64,000 bases of DNA from Oscillospiraceae bacterium (GCA_016286665.1 JAEETX010000002.1:1-64000); one strand, 5' to 3'. Positions 34,822 to 44,710 are shown, numbered from the stretch's first letter. Translations and numbers: made by a program. The notes: generated from the sequence alone by a model not told the origin.

Positions 34822-36646
34822 TGATGCCGTCCTCGTCCTGCGGCGGCTGTTCTTCGCCCTCCTGTTCCGGCGGGACTTCGTTTTCATCCTCCTCCGGCGG
34901 CGGCGTTTCCACCGGTCCGGAGGATATGATCAGGTTGATCTTCGTCTTTTCCTGCACGGAATCTCCCGCAGACCGGCTCTGCCAGGTGACCGTGCCCGCA
35001 GGCGCGTCGTCCGGCCGCTCCGTGATGCTGCCGACGACGAGCTCCAGCCCTTCCAGCTTGGCCTGGGCCGTGCTGATGGTATCGCCCACCAGCTGCGGCA
35101 TGTCTACGAATTTGATTTCCGGTCCGGTGCTGATTTCCAGAAAGACCGTATCGCCGGCGTTCATCTCCGCGCCTTCTGCTGGGATCATGGAAATCACGTA
35201 GCCCTCTGTCACATCCTCGGATTTCACGAAGCTCTCCTCGTGATTCAGGCCCAGCTTATTGAGCTGGATGATGGCGTCGCGATAATCCGTGTTGACCAGC
35301 GGCGGAAGGACGATGACCGTGGTACCGCTGCTGACCACCAGCTTGATATCCGCCTTTTTCTCGGATTTGATGACGCTGCGGTTGGCCATGGGATTCTGGT
35401 TCATGACCATGCCTTCCGTGATCGATTCGCTGGCCTCATAGGTCGGGATGATGTTGAAATTGTCCGTATATGCGGGATTGGCAAGGATATCCTCCAGCTT
35501 GGCGCCCACGAAATTCGGCACCGCCATGGTCTCCGGCTCGGAAAACATATTATCAAACCAGGAGTGCCACAGATAAAGGAAAATACCCAGGATGAACAAG
35601 ATCACAAGGAACATCCCGCTGAGGATGGAAACCGTTCTGGCGCGGCGGGAATTATCCCGGTATTCCTCTTTGCTCAGATCTCCCCTTCGGCTGACCGGCG
35701 TCAGGGTGCTGACGGGCGGTTCGGTGGCCTGGCGGGTCTCCTGCTTTTTCTGCTCGCGTTTTCCGTCGTCGTCGGGCTGGAACTGCAGGTCCTGCTCGGA
35801 AAAATCCACATCCGGATTCTTCCGGAAGGTCTCCAGATCCTCATAGAGCTGCTCGGCAAACTGATAGCGCTTTTCCAAATCGGGATTCATCGCCTTCATG
35901 GTGATGGTCTCCAGGCCCACGGGGATATCCGGGTTGATCTCCCGCGGCATCAGCGGGATGGAGCTGATATGCTGGATGGCGATGGAAACGGCGTTTTCCC
36001 CCTCGAAGGGCAGGCGCCCGGTGAGCATCTCGTACATGACCACGCCCAGGGAATAGATATCCGTCCGGGCGTCGATGCTGCTGCCCTTGGCCTGTTCCGG
36101 GGAAATATAGTGGACGCTGCCCAGGGTCTGCTGGGTCAGGGTGTTCTGGGTGGAGCTGAGGCGGGCGATGCCGAAATCGGCCACCTTCACGCTGCCGTCC
36201 CGCAGGATCATGATGTTGTGAGGCTTGATATCCCGGTGAATGATGCCGCGGCTGTGGGCGTGGATCAGGGCCTTGCTGATCTGCATGGAGAAATGGAGGG
36301 CTTCCTTCCAGCTGAGCTGGCCGCGCTTCTGCATATACTGCTTCAGCGTCATGCCCTCGATGAGCTCCATGACGATATAGTTCACATCCTGGGTCCGGCT
36401 CACGTCATAGACCGTCACGATGTTGGGATGGCTCAGCATGGCGACGGCCTGGGCCTCCGTGTGGAAGCGGCGGCGGAAATCCTCATCCACCGCGTAGTCG
36501 TCCTTCAGGACCTTGACCGCGACATAGCGGTTGAGCCGATGACAGAGCGCACGGTACACGATGGCCATACCGCCGATGCCGATCCTTTCCAGGATCTCAT
36601 AGCGGTTGTCCAACATTTTTCCAATGTATTTATCGTTCGTTTCCAT
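34814..36646 (-). CDS. prkC: PASTA-domain serine/threonine kinase PrkC
   Basis: This 610-residue membrane kinase senses cell-wall muropeptides or lipid II in Gram-positive bacteria. The kinase domain (about 14-275) has the glycine loop IGIGGMA, Lys45, HRD (137-139) and DFG (157-159). A juxtamembrane region is followed by one transmembrane helix (about 340-361) and about three extracellular PASTA repeats (from 374), ending with an acidic, Pro-rich tail. It follows its phosphatase gene by 9 nt and precedes rsgA, the classical order in Bacillota. Confidence 0.96.
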   Translation of the reverse strand: METNDKYIGKMLDNRYEILERIGIGGMAIVYRALCHRLNRYVAVKVLKDDYAVDEDFRRRFHTEAQAVAMLSHPNIVTVYDVSRTQDVNYIVMELIEGMTLKQYMQKRGQLSWKEALHFSMQISKALIHAHSRGIIHRDIKPHNIMILRDGSVKVADFGIARLSSTQNTLTQQTLGSVHYISPEQAKGSSIDARTDIYSLGVVMYEMLTGRLPFEGENAVSIAIQHISSIPLMPREINPDIPVGLETITMKAMNPDLEKRYQFAEQLYEDLETFRKNPDVDFSEQDLQFQPDDDGKREQKKQETRQATEPPVSTLTPVSRRGDLSKEEYRDNSRRARTVSILSGMFLVILFILGIFLYLWHSWFDNMFSEPETMAVPNFVGAKLEDILANPAYTDNFNIIPTYEASESITEGMVMNQNPMANRSVIKSEKKADIKLVVSSGTTVIVLPPLVNTDYRDAIIQLNKLGLNHEESFVKSEDVTEGYVISMIPAEGAEMNAGDTVFLEISTGPEIKFVDMPQLVGDTISTAQAKLEGLELVVGSITERPDDAPAGTVTWQSRSAGDSVQEKTKINLIISSGPVETPPPEEDENEVPPEQEGEEQPPQDEDGIIG

Positions 36647-36655
36647 TGCTTATCC

Positions 36656-37414
36656 TCACAGTAACCCGGTCTGCGGATCGTCATTCGCCACAACCAGCGC
36701 CGTCACGTTGTCCGGCGCGCCGCGCTCCAGGGCGATATTCACCATCCGCTCCGCCGCTGTCTCGATCTCCCCGCCGTAGACCACCTCAAAGAGGAGCTCC
36801 TGGGGGTTGACGACGCCGCTGAGACCGTCGGAGCACAGAAGCAGCACGTCTCCCGGCACAAGGTCCCGGAAGAACAGATCACATTCCACCTGCTCCTCTG
36901 CGCCGAGGGCCCGGGTGATGTAGTTGCGGCGGGGATGCTTCCAGGCGTCCGCACGCTCGATCTCTCCCCGATCCACCATATCCTCCACCACGGAGTGATC
37001 CTTGGTCAGCTGGTGGATGCTTCCGTCGCGGATCAGATAGCAGCGGCTGTCACCCACGTTGGCTACCGTCAGGCGCATGCCGTCGGTGACGGCGGCCACG
37101 AGAGTGGTCCCCATCCCTTCATAGTCCGGATCGGAGCGGGCCTTTTCAAAAATCAGGCGATTGGCCGTCTTGACCGCGCAGAGCATCTGCACATCCGTGA
37201 CGGAAGGCGCGTAGAAATCCTTCTGCAGTTCCTCCATGAAGGCTTCCACTGCCATCTCACTGGCAATATTCCCTGCTTTCGCGCCGCCCATACCATCGCA
37301 CACGACGGCGGCCAGCGTTTCCGTGCCGTCGCCCAAAGCAAATTGGAGAAAACGACAGGCGTCCTGATTCTGCTTTCTGACCCGACCCTGATCGGTCAGG
37401 CTCCAAGCTCTCAT
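36656..37414 (-). CDS. prpC: PP2C-family protein phosphatase PrpC/Stp
   Basis: This 252-residue cytosolic metal-dependent phosphatase reverses PrkC phosphorylation. Motifs of the family are present: RKQNQD (13-18), DGMGG (40-44), GDSR, SDGL and the final DN. The length is typical. Its ATG immediately follows the rlmN stop codon, and prkC begins 9 nt downstream, so the kinase-phosphatase pair is co-expressed. Confidence 0.96.
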   Translation of the reverse strand: MRAWSLTDQGRVRKQNQDACRFLQFALGDGTETLAAVVCDGMGGAKAGNIASEMAVEAFMEELQKDFYAPSVTDVQMLCAVKTANRLIFEKARSDPDYEGMGTTLVAAVTDGMRLTVANVGDSRCYLIRDGSIHQLTKDHSVVEDMVDRGEIERADAWKHPRRNYITRALGAEEQVECDLFFRDLVPGDVLLLCSDGLSGVVNPQELLFEVVYGGEIETAAERMVNIALERGAPDNVTALVVANDDPQTGLL

Positions 37415-38440
37415 TCAGGTGGCCTCCTTTCGTCGAAGCTGGCCGCAGGCCGCGTCGATATCCGCTCCGAGGCGGCGGCGTACGGTGACGTTGACGCCCA
37501 GCTTTTTCAGCATTTCGGCAAATGATTTTGCATCGCCGGGGATCAGGGAGCTCCCCTCCACCCGGTTCAGAGGGATCAGATTCAGGTGACCGTGGGTCCG
37601 GCGCAGCAGAGCGGCAAGCTTTTCCGCCTGCCAGGGCGCGTCGTTGACCCCGCGGATCAGCGCGTATTCAAAGCTGATGCGCCGCTGCGTCCGTTTGAAA
37701 TAATCGGCGCACGCGTCGATCAGCGTTTCGATATCGAATTTTCTTGCGATGGGCATGATGGTCTTCCGGGTTTCATCATCCGGCGCGTGGAGAGAAACGG
37801 AGAGCGTCAGCTGCAGGTCCTCCTCCGCCAGACGGCGGATCTCCGGCACCAGGCCGCAGGTGGAAAGGGAGATATGCCGCATGCCGATGTTCATTCCCTG
37901 CGGATGGTTCACCAGCCTGAGGAAACGGATCACCTGTTTATAATTCTCCAGGGGCTCTCCGATCCCCATGAGGACGATGCCGGTGACCGGCATGCCGCTG
38001 TCCATCTGGCTGAACAGCACCTCGGAGAGCATTTCTCCAGCCGTGAGGTCGCGCTTGAACCCGAGGCCGGTGGAGGCGCAGAAAACGCAGCCCTGGCGGC
38101 AGCCCGCCTGGGAGGAGATGCAGACGGTATTCCCGTAGGAATAGCGCATAACGACGCTTTCCACCGCGTTGCCGTCTCCCAGCCCCCAAAGGTATTTCAC
38201 CGTCCCATCCGCCTGGGAGACCTGCTTTCGCAGCACCCGGGGAGGCGTCAGGTGAAATTCTTCCGCCAAACGGCTGCGCAGGGCCGCGGGAAGATTGCGC
38301 ATTTCACCGAAATCCCAAACGCCCTTTTTCAGCCAATCTCCCACCTGTTTCGCTCGGAAGGGGGCTTCCCCCATGTCCCGCAGCGCCGCAGTCAGCTCCT
38401 CCGGCAGCAGAGAGGCTATATCCTTTTGCGCATCCTGCAT
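37415..38440 (-). CDS. rlmN: 23S rRNA/tRNA adenine-C2 methyltransferase RlmN
   Basis: This 341-residue radical-SAM enzyme methylates A2503 of 23S rRNA and A37 of some tRNAs. The iron-sulfur cysteines are Cys114, Cys118 and Cys121 (CxxxCxxC). The methyl-carrying Cys is in the C-terminal segment AACGQL. It overlaps the end of rsmB by 25 nt and has no clear ribosome-binding site, so translation is probably coupled. It directly precedes prpC. Confidence 0.96.
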   Translation of the reverse strand: MQDAQKDIASLLPEELTAALRDMGEAPFRAKQVGDWLKKGVWDFGEMRNLPAALRSRLAEEFHLTPPRVLRKQVSQADGTVKYLWGLGDGNAVESVVMRYSYGNTVCISSQAGCRQGCVFCASTGLGFKRDLTAGEMLSEVLFSQMDSGMPVTGIVLMGIGEPLENYKQVIRFLRLVNHPQGMNIGMRHISLSTCGLVPEIRRLAEEDLQLTLSVSLHAPDDETRKTIMPIARKFDIETLIDACADYFKRTQRRISFEYALIRGVNDAPWQAEKLAALLRRTHGHLNLIPLNRVEGSSLIPGDAKSFAEMLKKLGVNVTVRRRLGADIDAACGQLRRKEAT

Positions 38441-39723
38441 AGATAAAAACCGTCCGTCTCAAATTCAAAGGGCCATATCGTCTTCTGCCCTTCCGGCGCC
38501 GGACCGAAAGGCGCGGGCAGGTTAAAGCCTTCCCTCGACAGCTCCGGATGACGGATAAGAAAGGCGTCCGTCACGGCTTCGTTTTCCTCCCGCAGCAGCG
38601 TGCAGGTGGAATACACCAGCACCCCGCCGGGCCGGAGGCAGGCTGCCGCGCCCTCCAGAATGGCCAGCTGCGTCTTCGGCAGCTGCGACACCTGTTCCCG
38701 GCTTTTATAACGTATCTCCGGCTTTTTCCGAATGACCCCCATGCCGCTGCAGGGGACGTCCGCCAGCACCAGATCAAAGCTTTCCCGCAGCTCGGCAGCC
38801 GGGTCCGCCGCGTCGGCGGCGCGGGTCTCGATAATGCCGATCCCCAGTCGTCGGGCCCCTTCCTCGATCCTCCGCAGCTTGTTTTCATGGAGATCGCAGG
38901 CGAGGATGCTTCCCCGATTTTCCATCTGCTGGGCCAGCAGAAAGCTCTTGCCGCCGGGTGCGGCGCAGCAGTCCAGCACCCGCATGCCCGGTTCGACGGC
39001 GGCGGCGAAAACCGGAAGGGCCGCAGCCGGGTCCTGCACGGTCACCAATCCTTCCCGGAAAGCGCGCAAACCGGCGAGATCGCCGGGGTTCTCCCCATAC
39101 AGGAAGCTCTCCGTCACGGACGGATGCGCTTCCACGCCATCCTCCTTCAGGGCTGACGCCGCTTCCTGAACGGTCGATTTCAGCAGATTGACGCGAAAGC
39201 AGACCGGCGCAGGCAGATTATTCAGGGCCAGCATGGCTTTCGCCTTTTCCGTTCCCAGCCGCTCCAGCCAGGTTTCCACCCAGATCCGAGGGTGGCTGAA
39301 CCGGATGGACAGGCTTTCCGGATCATTCCCCCGGGGCAGCGGCGGCAGCTCCTTCTCCGTCAAACGGCGAAGCACGGCGTTTACCAGCTTCGCCGCGCCG
39401 GGATTAACCAGGCGCTTTGTCAGCTCCACCGCTTCGTTCACCGCCGCGGAGACCGGGATGCGGTCCATAAACGCCAGCTGATAGACCGCCGTGCGCAGGA
39501 TCGCGCGTACCGCGCTTTGCAGCTTTCCTTTCACATAGGGCTGCAGGTACCAGTCGCAGGCTTCCAGGTTTTGCAGCACGCCGGCGCAGATGCGGTAGGC
39601 CAGCGCGGCCTCCCGCCGGTCCGGCTTTTCCCGGTCAAACAGGCCGTTCAAATAAGCGTCCGACCAGGCGCCGCGCTTCTCGCAGGCCAAAAGCGCCTGC
39701 ACGGCGGCTTCTCTCGCTCTCAT
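38416..39723 (-). CDS. rsmB: 16S rRNA (cytosine(967)-C5)-methyltransferase RsmB
   Basis: This 435-residue enzyme has an N-terminal NusB-like RNA-binding domain (about 1-130) and a SAM-dependent methyltransferase domain with CCAAPGGKS, the DVPCSGMG motif and the catalytic cysteine in YSTCTL. The ATG at 39723 overlaps the fmt stop (ATGA). The open frame extends much further upstream into fmt but without homologous sequence. The fmt-rsmB pair is conserved in bacteria. Confidence 0.96.
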   Translation of the reverse strand: MRAREAAVQALLACEKRGAWSDAYLNGLFDREKPDRREAALAYRICAGVLQNLEACDWYLQPYVKGKLQSAVRAILRTAVYQLAFMDRIPVSAAVNEAVELTKRLVNPGAAKLVNAVLRRLTEKELPPLPRGNDPESLSIRFSHPRIWVETWLERLGTEKAKAMLALNNLPAPVCFRVNLLKSTVQEAASALKEDGVEAHPSVTESFLYGENPGDLAGLRAFREGLVTVQDPAAALPVFAAAVEPGMRVLDCCAAPGGKSFLLAQQMENRGSILACDLHENKLRRIEEGARRLGIGIIETRAADAADPAAELRESFDLVLADVPCSGMGVIRKKPEIRYKSREQVSQLPKTQLAILEGAAACLRPGGVLVYSTCTLLREENEAVTDAFLIRHPELSREGFNLPAPFGPAPEGQKTIWPFEFETDGFYLCRMRKRI

Positions 39724-40634
39724 GCCAGTTGATGGCCCCGCAGATAATCCGCGGCGCGCATCCGCTTTCCGCCGGGAGCCTGCAATTCCCGGATCAGGAG
39801 GGTCTCCCCGCCGCCGCAGGCGATTTCCAGGCCGTCCTTCCGCCTGGCGACCACGCTGCCGGGGGGAAGCTCCGTCCGGGAGTCTGTGCGCACGGGAGAA
39901 AACAGCTTGAACTCCGTACTTCCGATGACGCCCCGGGCGCCGGGCTTCGGGTCCAGCCCACAAATGCGGCTGCTGACCTTGCCCGCATCCCAGGTCCAGT
40001 CGATCAGCGTATGCTCCTTCAAAATGGGCGGCGCATAGGTGACTTCCGCTTCCGCTTGCGGCGTTGCGGGCGGTTTTCCGTTTTCAAAGCGGGGCAGCGT
40101 CCTGACCAGCCCTTCGCCGCCCAAGAGCTTCATGCGCTCATACACGCTACCGAAGCTCTCCCCTTCGCCGATATCCAGAGCCAGTGTGTCGATCACATCC
40201 CCGGAATCCATGCCCTCTGCCAGATACATGACGGAGACTCCCGTCTTCTTTTCCCCGTTCAGCACCGCCCACTGGATCGGCGCGGCGCCGCGGTATTTGG
40301 GGAGAAGCGAGCCGTGGACATTGATGCAGCCAAGCCGGGGCATTTCCAGCACGGCGGGAGGCAGCAGCTTTCCATAGGCCACTACCACAAAGAGGTCCGC
40401 TCCCACCGCCCGAAGCGCGGAAAGGGTTTCCTCTGTTTTCAGCGACTCCGGCTGCAGGATCGGGATGCCCGCCTTCAGCGCATATTCCTTGACCGGACTG
40501 AACGCCATCTTCATTCCCCGGTTTTTGGGCCTGTCCGCCTTGGTGCAGACCGCCGAAACCGCATATCCGGCTTTGATCATGGCGTCCAGACAGGCCACGG
40601 CGAAATCCGTGGTGCCCATAAACAGGGTCTTCAT
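39720..40634 (-). CDS. fmt: Methionyl-tRNA formyltransferase
   Basis: This 304-residue enzyme formylates initiator Met-tRNA using 10-formyltetrahydrofolate. The N-terminal domain has the active-site stretch INVHGSLLPKYRGAAPIQWA, with Asn and His of the catalytic triad, and EGMDSGD supplies the Asp. The C-terminal OB-like tRNA-binding domain covers about 205-304. It overlaps def and rsmB by 4 nt each, completing the usual def-fmt-rsmB module. Confidence 0.97.
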   Translation of the reverse strand: MKTLFMGTTDFAVACLDAMIKAGYAVSAVCTKADRPKNRGMKMAFSPVKEYALKAGIPILQPESLKTEETLSALRAVGADLFVVVAYGKLLPPAVLEMPRLGCINVHGSLLPKYRGAAPIQWAVLNGEKKTGVSVMYLAEGMDSGDVIDTLALDIGEGESFGSVYERMKLLGGEGLVRTLPRFENGKPPATPQAEAEVTYAPPILKEHTLIDWTWDAGKVSSRICGLDPKPGARGVIGSTEFKLFSPVRTDSRTELPPGSVVARRKDGLEIACGGGETLLIRELQAPGGKRMRAADYLRGHQLA

Positions 40635-41125
40635 GCTTCCTCGCTCATTTTCTCGATCTCCTCATCGCTGAGGAAACGATCGACGAGAGAATCGAAAAGG
40701 ACGCCGTTGAGATGGTCGATCTCATGGCAGCAGGCGCGGGCCAGCAAGCCCTCCGCTTCCAGCTCGAAGGGATTCCCGTCCCGGTCGAAAGCGTGAACGG
40801 TCACCTTTTCCGGCCGGGTGACGATGCCCCAGATATTGGGAAGGCTCAGGCAGCCCTCGGGGCCGATCTGTTCCCCTTCGGAAGACACGATCTCCGGATT
40901 CACGAGCTCATAGATCACCGGCTCCTCGCCGCTGATATCCGCCACCAGGACGGCGCGGCGAAGGACGCCGACCTGCGGCGCCGCCAGCCCGACGCCGTTC
41001 GCCTCCGCCAGCGTATCCCGCATATCGTCCAGCAGGATCTTGAGCCGGGCGTTATACTCCGTCACGGGACGGCTTTTCTTGATGAGACTGATATCCCCTT
41101 TTTTGATGATTTTACGGATTCCCAT
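40631..41125 (-). CDS. def: Peptide deformylase
   Basis: This 164-residue metalloenzyme removes the formyl group from nascent proteins. All three motifs are intact: GVGLAAPQ (44-51), EGCLSLP with Cys92, and HEIDH (His134, Glu135, His138). It is a type 1-like deformylase by length. It is 31 nt after priA and overlaps fmt by 4 nt. The longest gap within the 15-gene string is the one before this gene. Confidence 0.97.
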   Translation of the reverse strand: MGIRKIIKKGDISLIKKSRPVTEYNARLKILLDDMRDTLAEANGVGLAAPQVGVLRRAVLVADISGEEPVIYELVNPEIVSSEGEQIGPEGCLSLPNIWGIVTRPEKVTVHAFDRDGNPFELEAEGLLARACCHEIDHLNGVLFDSLVDRFLSDEEIEKMSEEA

Positions 41126-41156
41126 GGCCTACCTCACTTGCAAGTATGTTTACCTG

Positions 41157-43604
41157 TCACTCCAGCGGGTCCACATCCCCGTAGAGGACCAGATTCCGAT
41201 ATCGCTTGTCCGCGGAATACTGCCGCAGAGCCGCCGCGATCAATGTCCGCGCCTGCCCGGAGGGGGGGGCGCTCAGCATGACCCGGTAGCGGAAGCGGTC
41301 GTTGACACGAAGGACGCCCGCCGGCGCAGGGCCGAGGACGCGCGCGTCCTGCCAGGCGGCAACCGCTTGTTTCAAAGCGTTTTTCAGCTCCGTCACGCAG
41401 CGGAGCGCGAGGGCTTCTTCCGTACCCGTCACCGTAATGGCATAAAGGGCGCGGATGGGCGGGACCTTCAACAGCTGCCGCGTCTGGATTTCCGAAGCGT
41501 AGAATGCATCGTAATCCTGCCGGGCGGCGCAGAGGATGATCTCGCTCTCCGGCGTATAGGTCTGGATGACCGCCCGCCCGTTGAGGCTGCCCCTGCCGGC
41601 CCGTCCCACTACCTGGGTGATGAGGCTGAAGGTCCTTTCCTGGGCGCGGTAATCCCCCGCATAGAGGGACTGATCCGCCGAAAGAACGCCCACCAGGGTC
41701 ACATTCTCGAAGTTCAGACCCTTGGTCACCATCTGCGTGCCGATCAGAATGGGTATCTTTTCCTTCTCAAAGCGCCGCAGGAGTTCCTCGTGGGGGTGGG
41801 CGGCGGAGACCGTGTCCGTGTCCATCCGCAGGACCCCCTGCTCCGGATAGAGCTCCCGAAGCTCCTCCTCCACCTTCTGCGTGCCGAGGCCGCCGAATTG
41901 CAGCATGCCGCCGCAGGCGGGGCAACGCTTTTCCATGGGTTGGGAATGACCGCAGAAATGGCACATGAAGCGGCTGTTGGCCGCGTGGTAAGTGAGCTTC
42001 ACGCTGCAGCTCGGGCAGGAATAGACATAGCCGCATTCCGGACAGTGGATCATGCTGCTGGCGCCCCGGCGGTTCAGAAACAGGATGCTCTGCTGTCCCA
42101 GACGGAAGTTTTCTTCCAGCTCCCCCCGGAGGACAGAACCGATGCAGCCGCCGGAGCCATGTCCCAGTTCCCGCTTCAGATCCGCGATGATCACCTGGGG
42201 CAGCGGCCGGGTGTTGTATCTTCCCCGCAGGCGGAACAGATGGTAAACGCCCCTCTCCGCCTCATACATGCTCTCCACCGACGGCGTCGCGGAGCCCAGA
42301 AGCAGCATCGCCTGCTGCTGCACACAGCGGTATTTGGCAACCTCCCGCGCATGATATCGCGGGGTGTTTTCGGACTGATAGGTGCTCTCCTGTTCTTCGT
42401 CCAGAACGATGAGCCCGATGTTGCCCAGCGGCGCGAACACGGCGCTGCGGGTCCCCACCGCCACATCCACCAGCCCGCTGCGGATGCGCTTCCACTCGTC
42501 ATAACGCTGCGCGACGGTGAGCGAGCTGTGCAGCACCGCCACCCGGTCGCCGAAATGGCTGTAGAATACGCTTACCAGCTGCGGCGTCAGGGCGATCTCC
42601 GGCACCAGCACCAGCGCCTGCCGTCCGGCATCCAGCACATCCCGGATGAGGCGGATATAGACGGCGGTCTTACCGCTGCCGGTCACGCCGTAGAGCAGGG
42701 ACGCGCAGGCTTTTCCGCCGTTCAGAAGGGCGTGCAGACCTTCATAGGCGTTTTGCTGTTCCTCATTCAGGGACGTGATCTTCGGTCTCTCCTCGCCCGT
42801 GAACCTGGGGCGGCGGAATACCTCCTGCCGGCGGAGGGTGATGAGACCCGCCTTTTCCAGCGCGTGGATGCTCCGTATGCTCGCGCCGGTGAAATAACAG
42901 AGCTCCTTGGTCCCCGTCTCCCCCAGCTCGCTGAGGAGACGCAGCAGCTCCGACTGCTGCGGCGCGGCTTTCTTTTTCCTTTGAGCGATGGCGAGAGCTT
43001 CTTCCGCGGAGACCGCCAGTCTGGCCAGCGTAGCCGTCCGGTCGTTCACCGCTTTTCGCAGCTGCGCGCTCTGTTCCAGGATACCGGCCTCCGTCAGCTT
43101 CCGGATCGCTCCGGCAGCGCCGTTTCCCAGGGTGCTCCGAACGGCGCTCATGCTGCAGCTTCCCTCCAGCGCATAGAGCATATCCAGAAGCGCTTCGGCG
43201 TCCGGGTCGCCGCCGGCAGCTTCGTAGGCCCGTTCCCTGTCCGCGGCGTCGGCAAGAGAACAGACTTCATCCGCTTTCAGCCATATCCCGGCGGGCAGCA
43301 TGGCTTTCACCGCGTCATAATAGGTGCAGAAAAAGCGCTGACGGATCCAAGCGGCCAGCTTCAGGCTCTCCTCCTCCAGGATCGGCGCTTCATCCAGAAA
43401 AGCGTCGATGGGCTTGAGCCGCTGGAGCTTGCTTTCCTCCGCGAGGGCGAACACCATGCCCTCCTGCCGCCGGTTTCCTCTGGCGAAGGGAACGCTGACC
43501 CTTTTTCCCACGGCGGCCTGGGCTTCCAGACGGGTGGGCACCAGGTAGTCATAGAGCTTGTCTATGCTGAAAACAGCGCCGGACAGGGCCACGCGGGCGA
43601 TCAT
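41157..43604 (-). CDS. priA: Primosomal replication restart helicase PriA
   Basis: This 815-residue helicase reloads the replisome at stalled forks. After the 3'-binding domain, Walker A GVTGSGKT lies at 306-313. The helicase motif II reads DEEQ (402-405) instead of the usual DEEH. Two zinc-binding clusters follow with eight cysteines (CPEC...CPSC...CHFC...CPAC), and motif VI is QVVGRAGRG. Its start is 3 nt after rpoZ. The DEEQ change keeps the two acidic metal-coordinating residues, so activity is likely. Confidence 0.96.
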   Translation of the reverse strand: MIARVALSGAVFSIDKLYDYLVPTRLEAQAAVGKRVSVPFARGNRRQEGMVFALAEESKLQRLKPIDAFLDEAPILEEESLKLAAWIRQRFFCTYYDAVKAMLPAGIWLKADEVCSLADAADRERAYEAAGGDPDAEALLDMLYALEGSCSMSAVRSTLGNGAAGAIRKLTEAGILEQSAQLRKAVNDRTATLARLAVSAEEALAIAQRKKKAAPQQSELLRLLSELGETGTKELCYFTGASIRSIHALEKAGLITLRRQEVFRRPRFTGEERPKITSLNEEQQNAYEGLHALLNGGKACASLLYGVTGSGKTAVYIRLIRDVLDAGRQALVLVPEIALTPQLVSVFYSHFGDRVAVLHSSLTVAQRYDEWKRIRSGLVDVAVGTRSAVFAPLGNIGLIVLDEEQESTYQSENTPRYHAREVAKYRCVQQQAMLLLGSATPSVESMYEAERGVYHLFRLRGRYNTRPLPQVIIADLKRELGHGSGGCIGSVLRGELEENFRLGQQSILFLNRRGASSMIHCPECGYVYSCPSCSVKLTYHAANSRFMCHFCGHSQPMEKRCPACGGMLQFGGLGTQKVEEELRELYPEQGVLRMDTDTVSAAHPHEELLRRFEKEKIPILIGTQMVTKGLNFENVTLVGVLSADQSLYAGDYRAQERTFSLITQVVGRAGRGSLNGRAVIQTYTPESEIILCAARQDYDAFYASEIQTRQLLKVPPIRALYAITVTGTEEALALRCVTELKNALKQAVAAWQDARVLGPAPAGVLRVNDRFRYRVMLSAPPSGQARTLIAAALRQYSADKRYRNLVLYGDVDPLE

Positions 43605-43607
43605 TCC

Positions 43608-43817
43608 TTATTCGGCCTCGTGTCTGGCGGGAACCGCCGTGTATTCTCCCTGCGCCAGCTGGTCGATGGCGATGGAGACGGGTTTCTTTTCCAGATGCTC
43701 CTCATTCTGCTCCGCTTCCTCGGAAATATCCCGCGAGCGTTTGGCGATCACATTCACGAGCAGATAACGGCTGTCGATGCGTTTCAGCAGCGACGCCATG
43801 GACGGATACAGCATCAT
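43608..43817 (-). CDS. rpoZ: RNA polymerase omega subunit
   Basis: This 69-residue protein matches the omega subunit that assists RNA polymerase assembly: PSMASLLKRIDSRYLLV and NVIAKRSRDI are the conserved helices. I chose the first of two adjacent ATG codons (43817) because GGAGG lies 9 nt upstream; it overlaps the gmk stop (ATGA). The usual gmk-rpoZ order is kept. Confidence 0.93.
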   Translation of the reverse strand: MMLYPSMASLLKRIDSRYLLVNVIAKRSRDISEEAEQNEEHLEKKPVSIAIDQLAQGEYTAVPARHEAE

Positions 43818-44416
43818 AAGGTTTTGTCCTCCTTCAAGATATGCAGCCTTTCGGCTGTCCTGCACTTCTCGGCAGTCATGATCGCTCTGGCTTCCTCAGC
43901 CGCGAGCTCCAGATCGTCGTTGATGATAATGTAATCGTAATCCTGGGCGTGGGCGCATTCCAGGCGGCTTTGCTTCAGGCGGCTTTGGATGCGCTCCTCC
44001 GTCTCCGTGTTCCGCTTGCGAAGCCGCCGTTCCAGCTCCGCAAAGGAGGGGGGATAGACGAACATGGTCACCGCGTCCGGCCGCAGCGCTTTCACGGAAT
44101 ACATGCCGTGGGATTCCACATCCAGGATCACGTCGCAGCCGGCATTCAGTTTCTCATCCACCGGCCCGGCAGGGGTGCCGTAGTAATTTCCGGCGTATTC
44201 CGCCCATTCCAGCATTTTCCCCTTCTCTATCCTGTCCAGAAACTCCTCCCGCGATACGAAGAAGTATTCCCGTCCGTCGGTTTCATAGTCCCGCTTGGGC
44301 CGGGTCGTGGCTGAAATGGAAAAGTACAGCTTGTCGTCCTTCGCCATAAGCTTTTCCACGATGCTGCCCTTTCCGGCGCCGGAGGGACCCGAAATCACGA
44401 AAAGCTTTCCCGCCAT
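43814..44416 (-). CDS. gmk: Guanylate kinase
   Basis: This 200-residue enzyme phosphorylates GMP to GDP. The P-loop GPSGAGKG is at 10-17, and the GMP-binding segments (SISATTRPKRDYETDGREY and YGTP) follow. The length is typical. It overlaps remA by one base upstream and rpoZ by four downstream. Confidence 0.97.
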   Translation of the reverse strand: MAGKLFVISGPSGAGKGSIVEKLMAKDDKLYFSISATTRPKRDYETDGREYFFVSREEFLDRIEKGKMLEWAEYAGNYYGTPAGPVDEKLNAGCDVILDVESHGMYSVKALRPDAVTMFVYPPSFAELERRLRKRNTETEERIQSRLKQSRLECAHAQDYDYIIINDDLELAAEEARAIMTAEKCRTAERLHILKEDKTL

Positions 44417-44697
44417 CAGTCTTCTTCCTCCTCCAGTTCCTCAGGCGCCGCCGTCGGATCGGAAGCGCCGATGATTCGATTGGACACGGTCTCGGGCTGG
44501 ATTGCGGACAGGATGATGTGACCGCTGTCGGCGATGATCACCGCCCTGGTCCGCCGCCCGTAGGTGGCGTCGATGAGACTGCCGCCGTCTCTCGCATCCT
44601 GGATCATACGCTTGATGGGCGCGGATTCCGGGCTGACGATGGCGACCACCCGCCCGGCGGATACCATATTCCCGTAGCCGATGTTGATGAGCTTCAT
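44416..44697 (-). CDS. remA: Extracellular matrix/biofilm regulator RemA (DUF370)
   Basis: This 93-residue protein matches RemA/YlzA, a small DNA-binding regulator that activates matrix and osmoprotection genes in Bacillus. The conserved INIGYGNMV start and [10 protein letters not shown] motif are present. The acidic C-terminal tail is longer than in Bacillus. The yicC-remA-gmk-rpoZ order is conserved across Bacillota, supporting the call. Its targets here are unknown. Confidence 0.92.
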   Translation of the reverse strand: MKLINIGYGNMVSAGRVVAIVSPESAPIKRMIQDARDGGSLIDATYGRRTRAVIIADSGHIILSAIQPETVSNRIIGASDPTAAPEELEEEED

Positions 44698-44710
44698 TGG
44701 CCTGACCCGC

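Noticed and set aside
41040..43934. A 964-codon open frame opposite priA
   Set aside because: It is an antisense shadow of priA and parts of def, rpoZ and gmk, with no family similarity.
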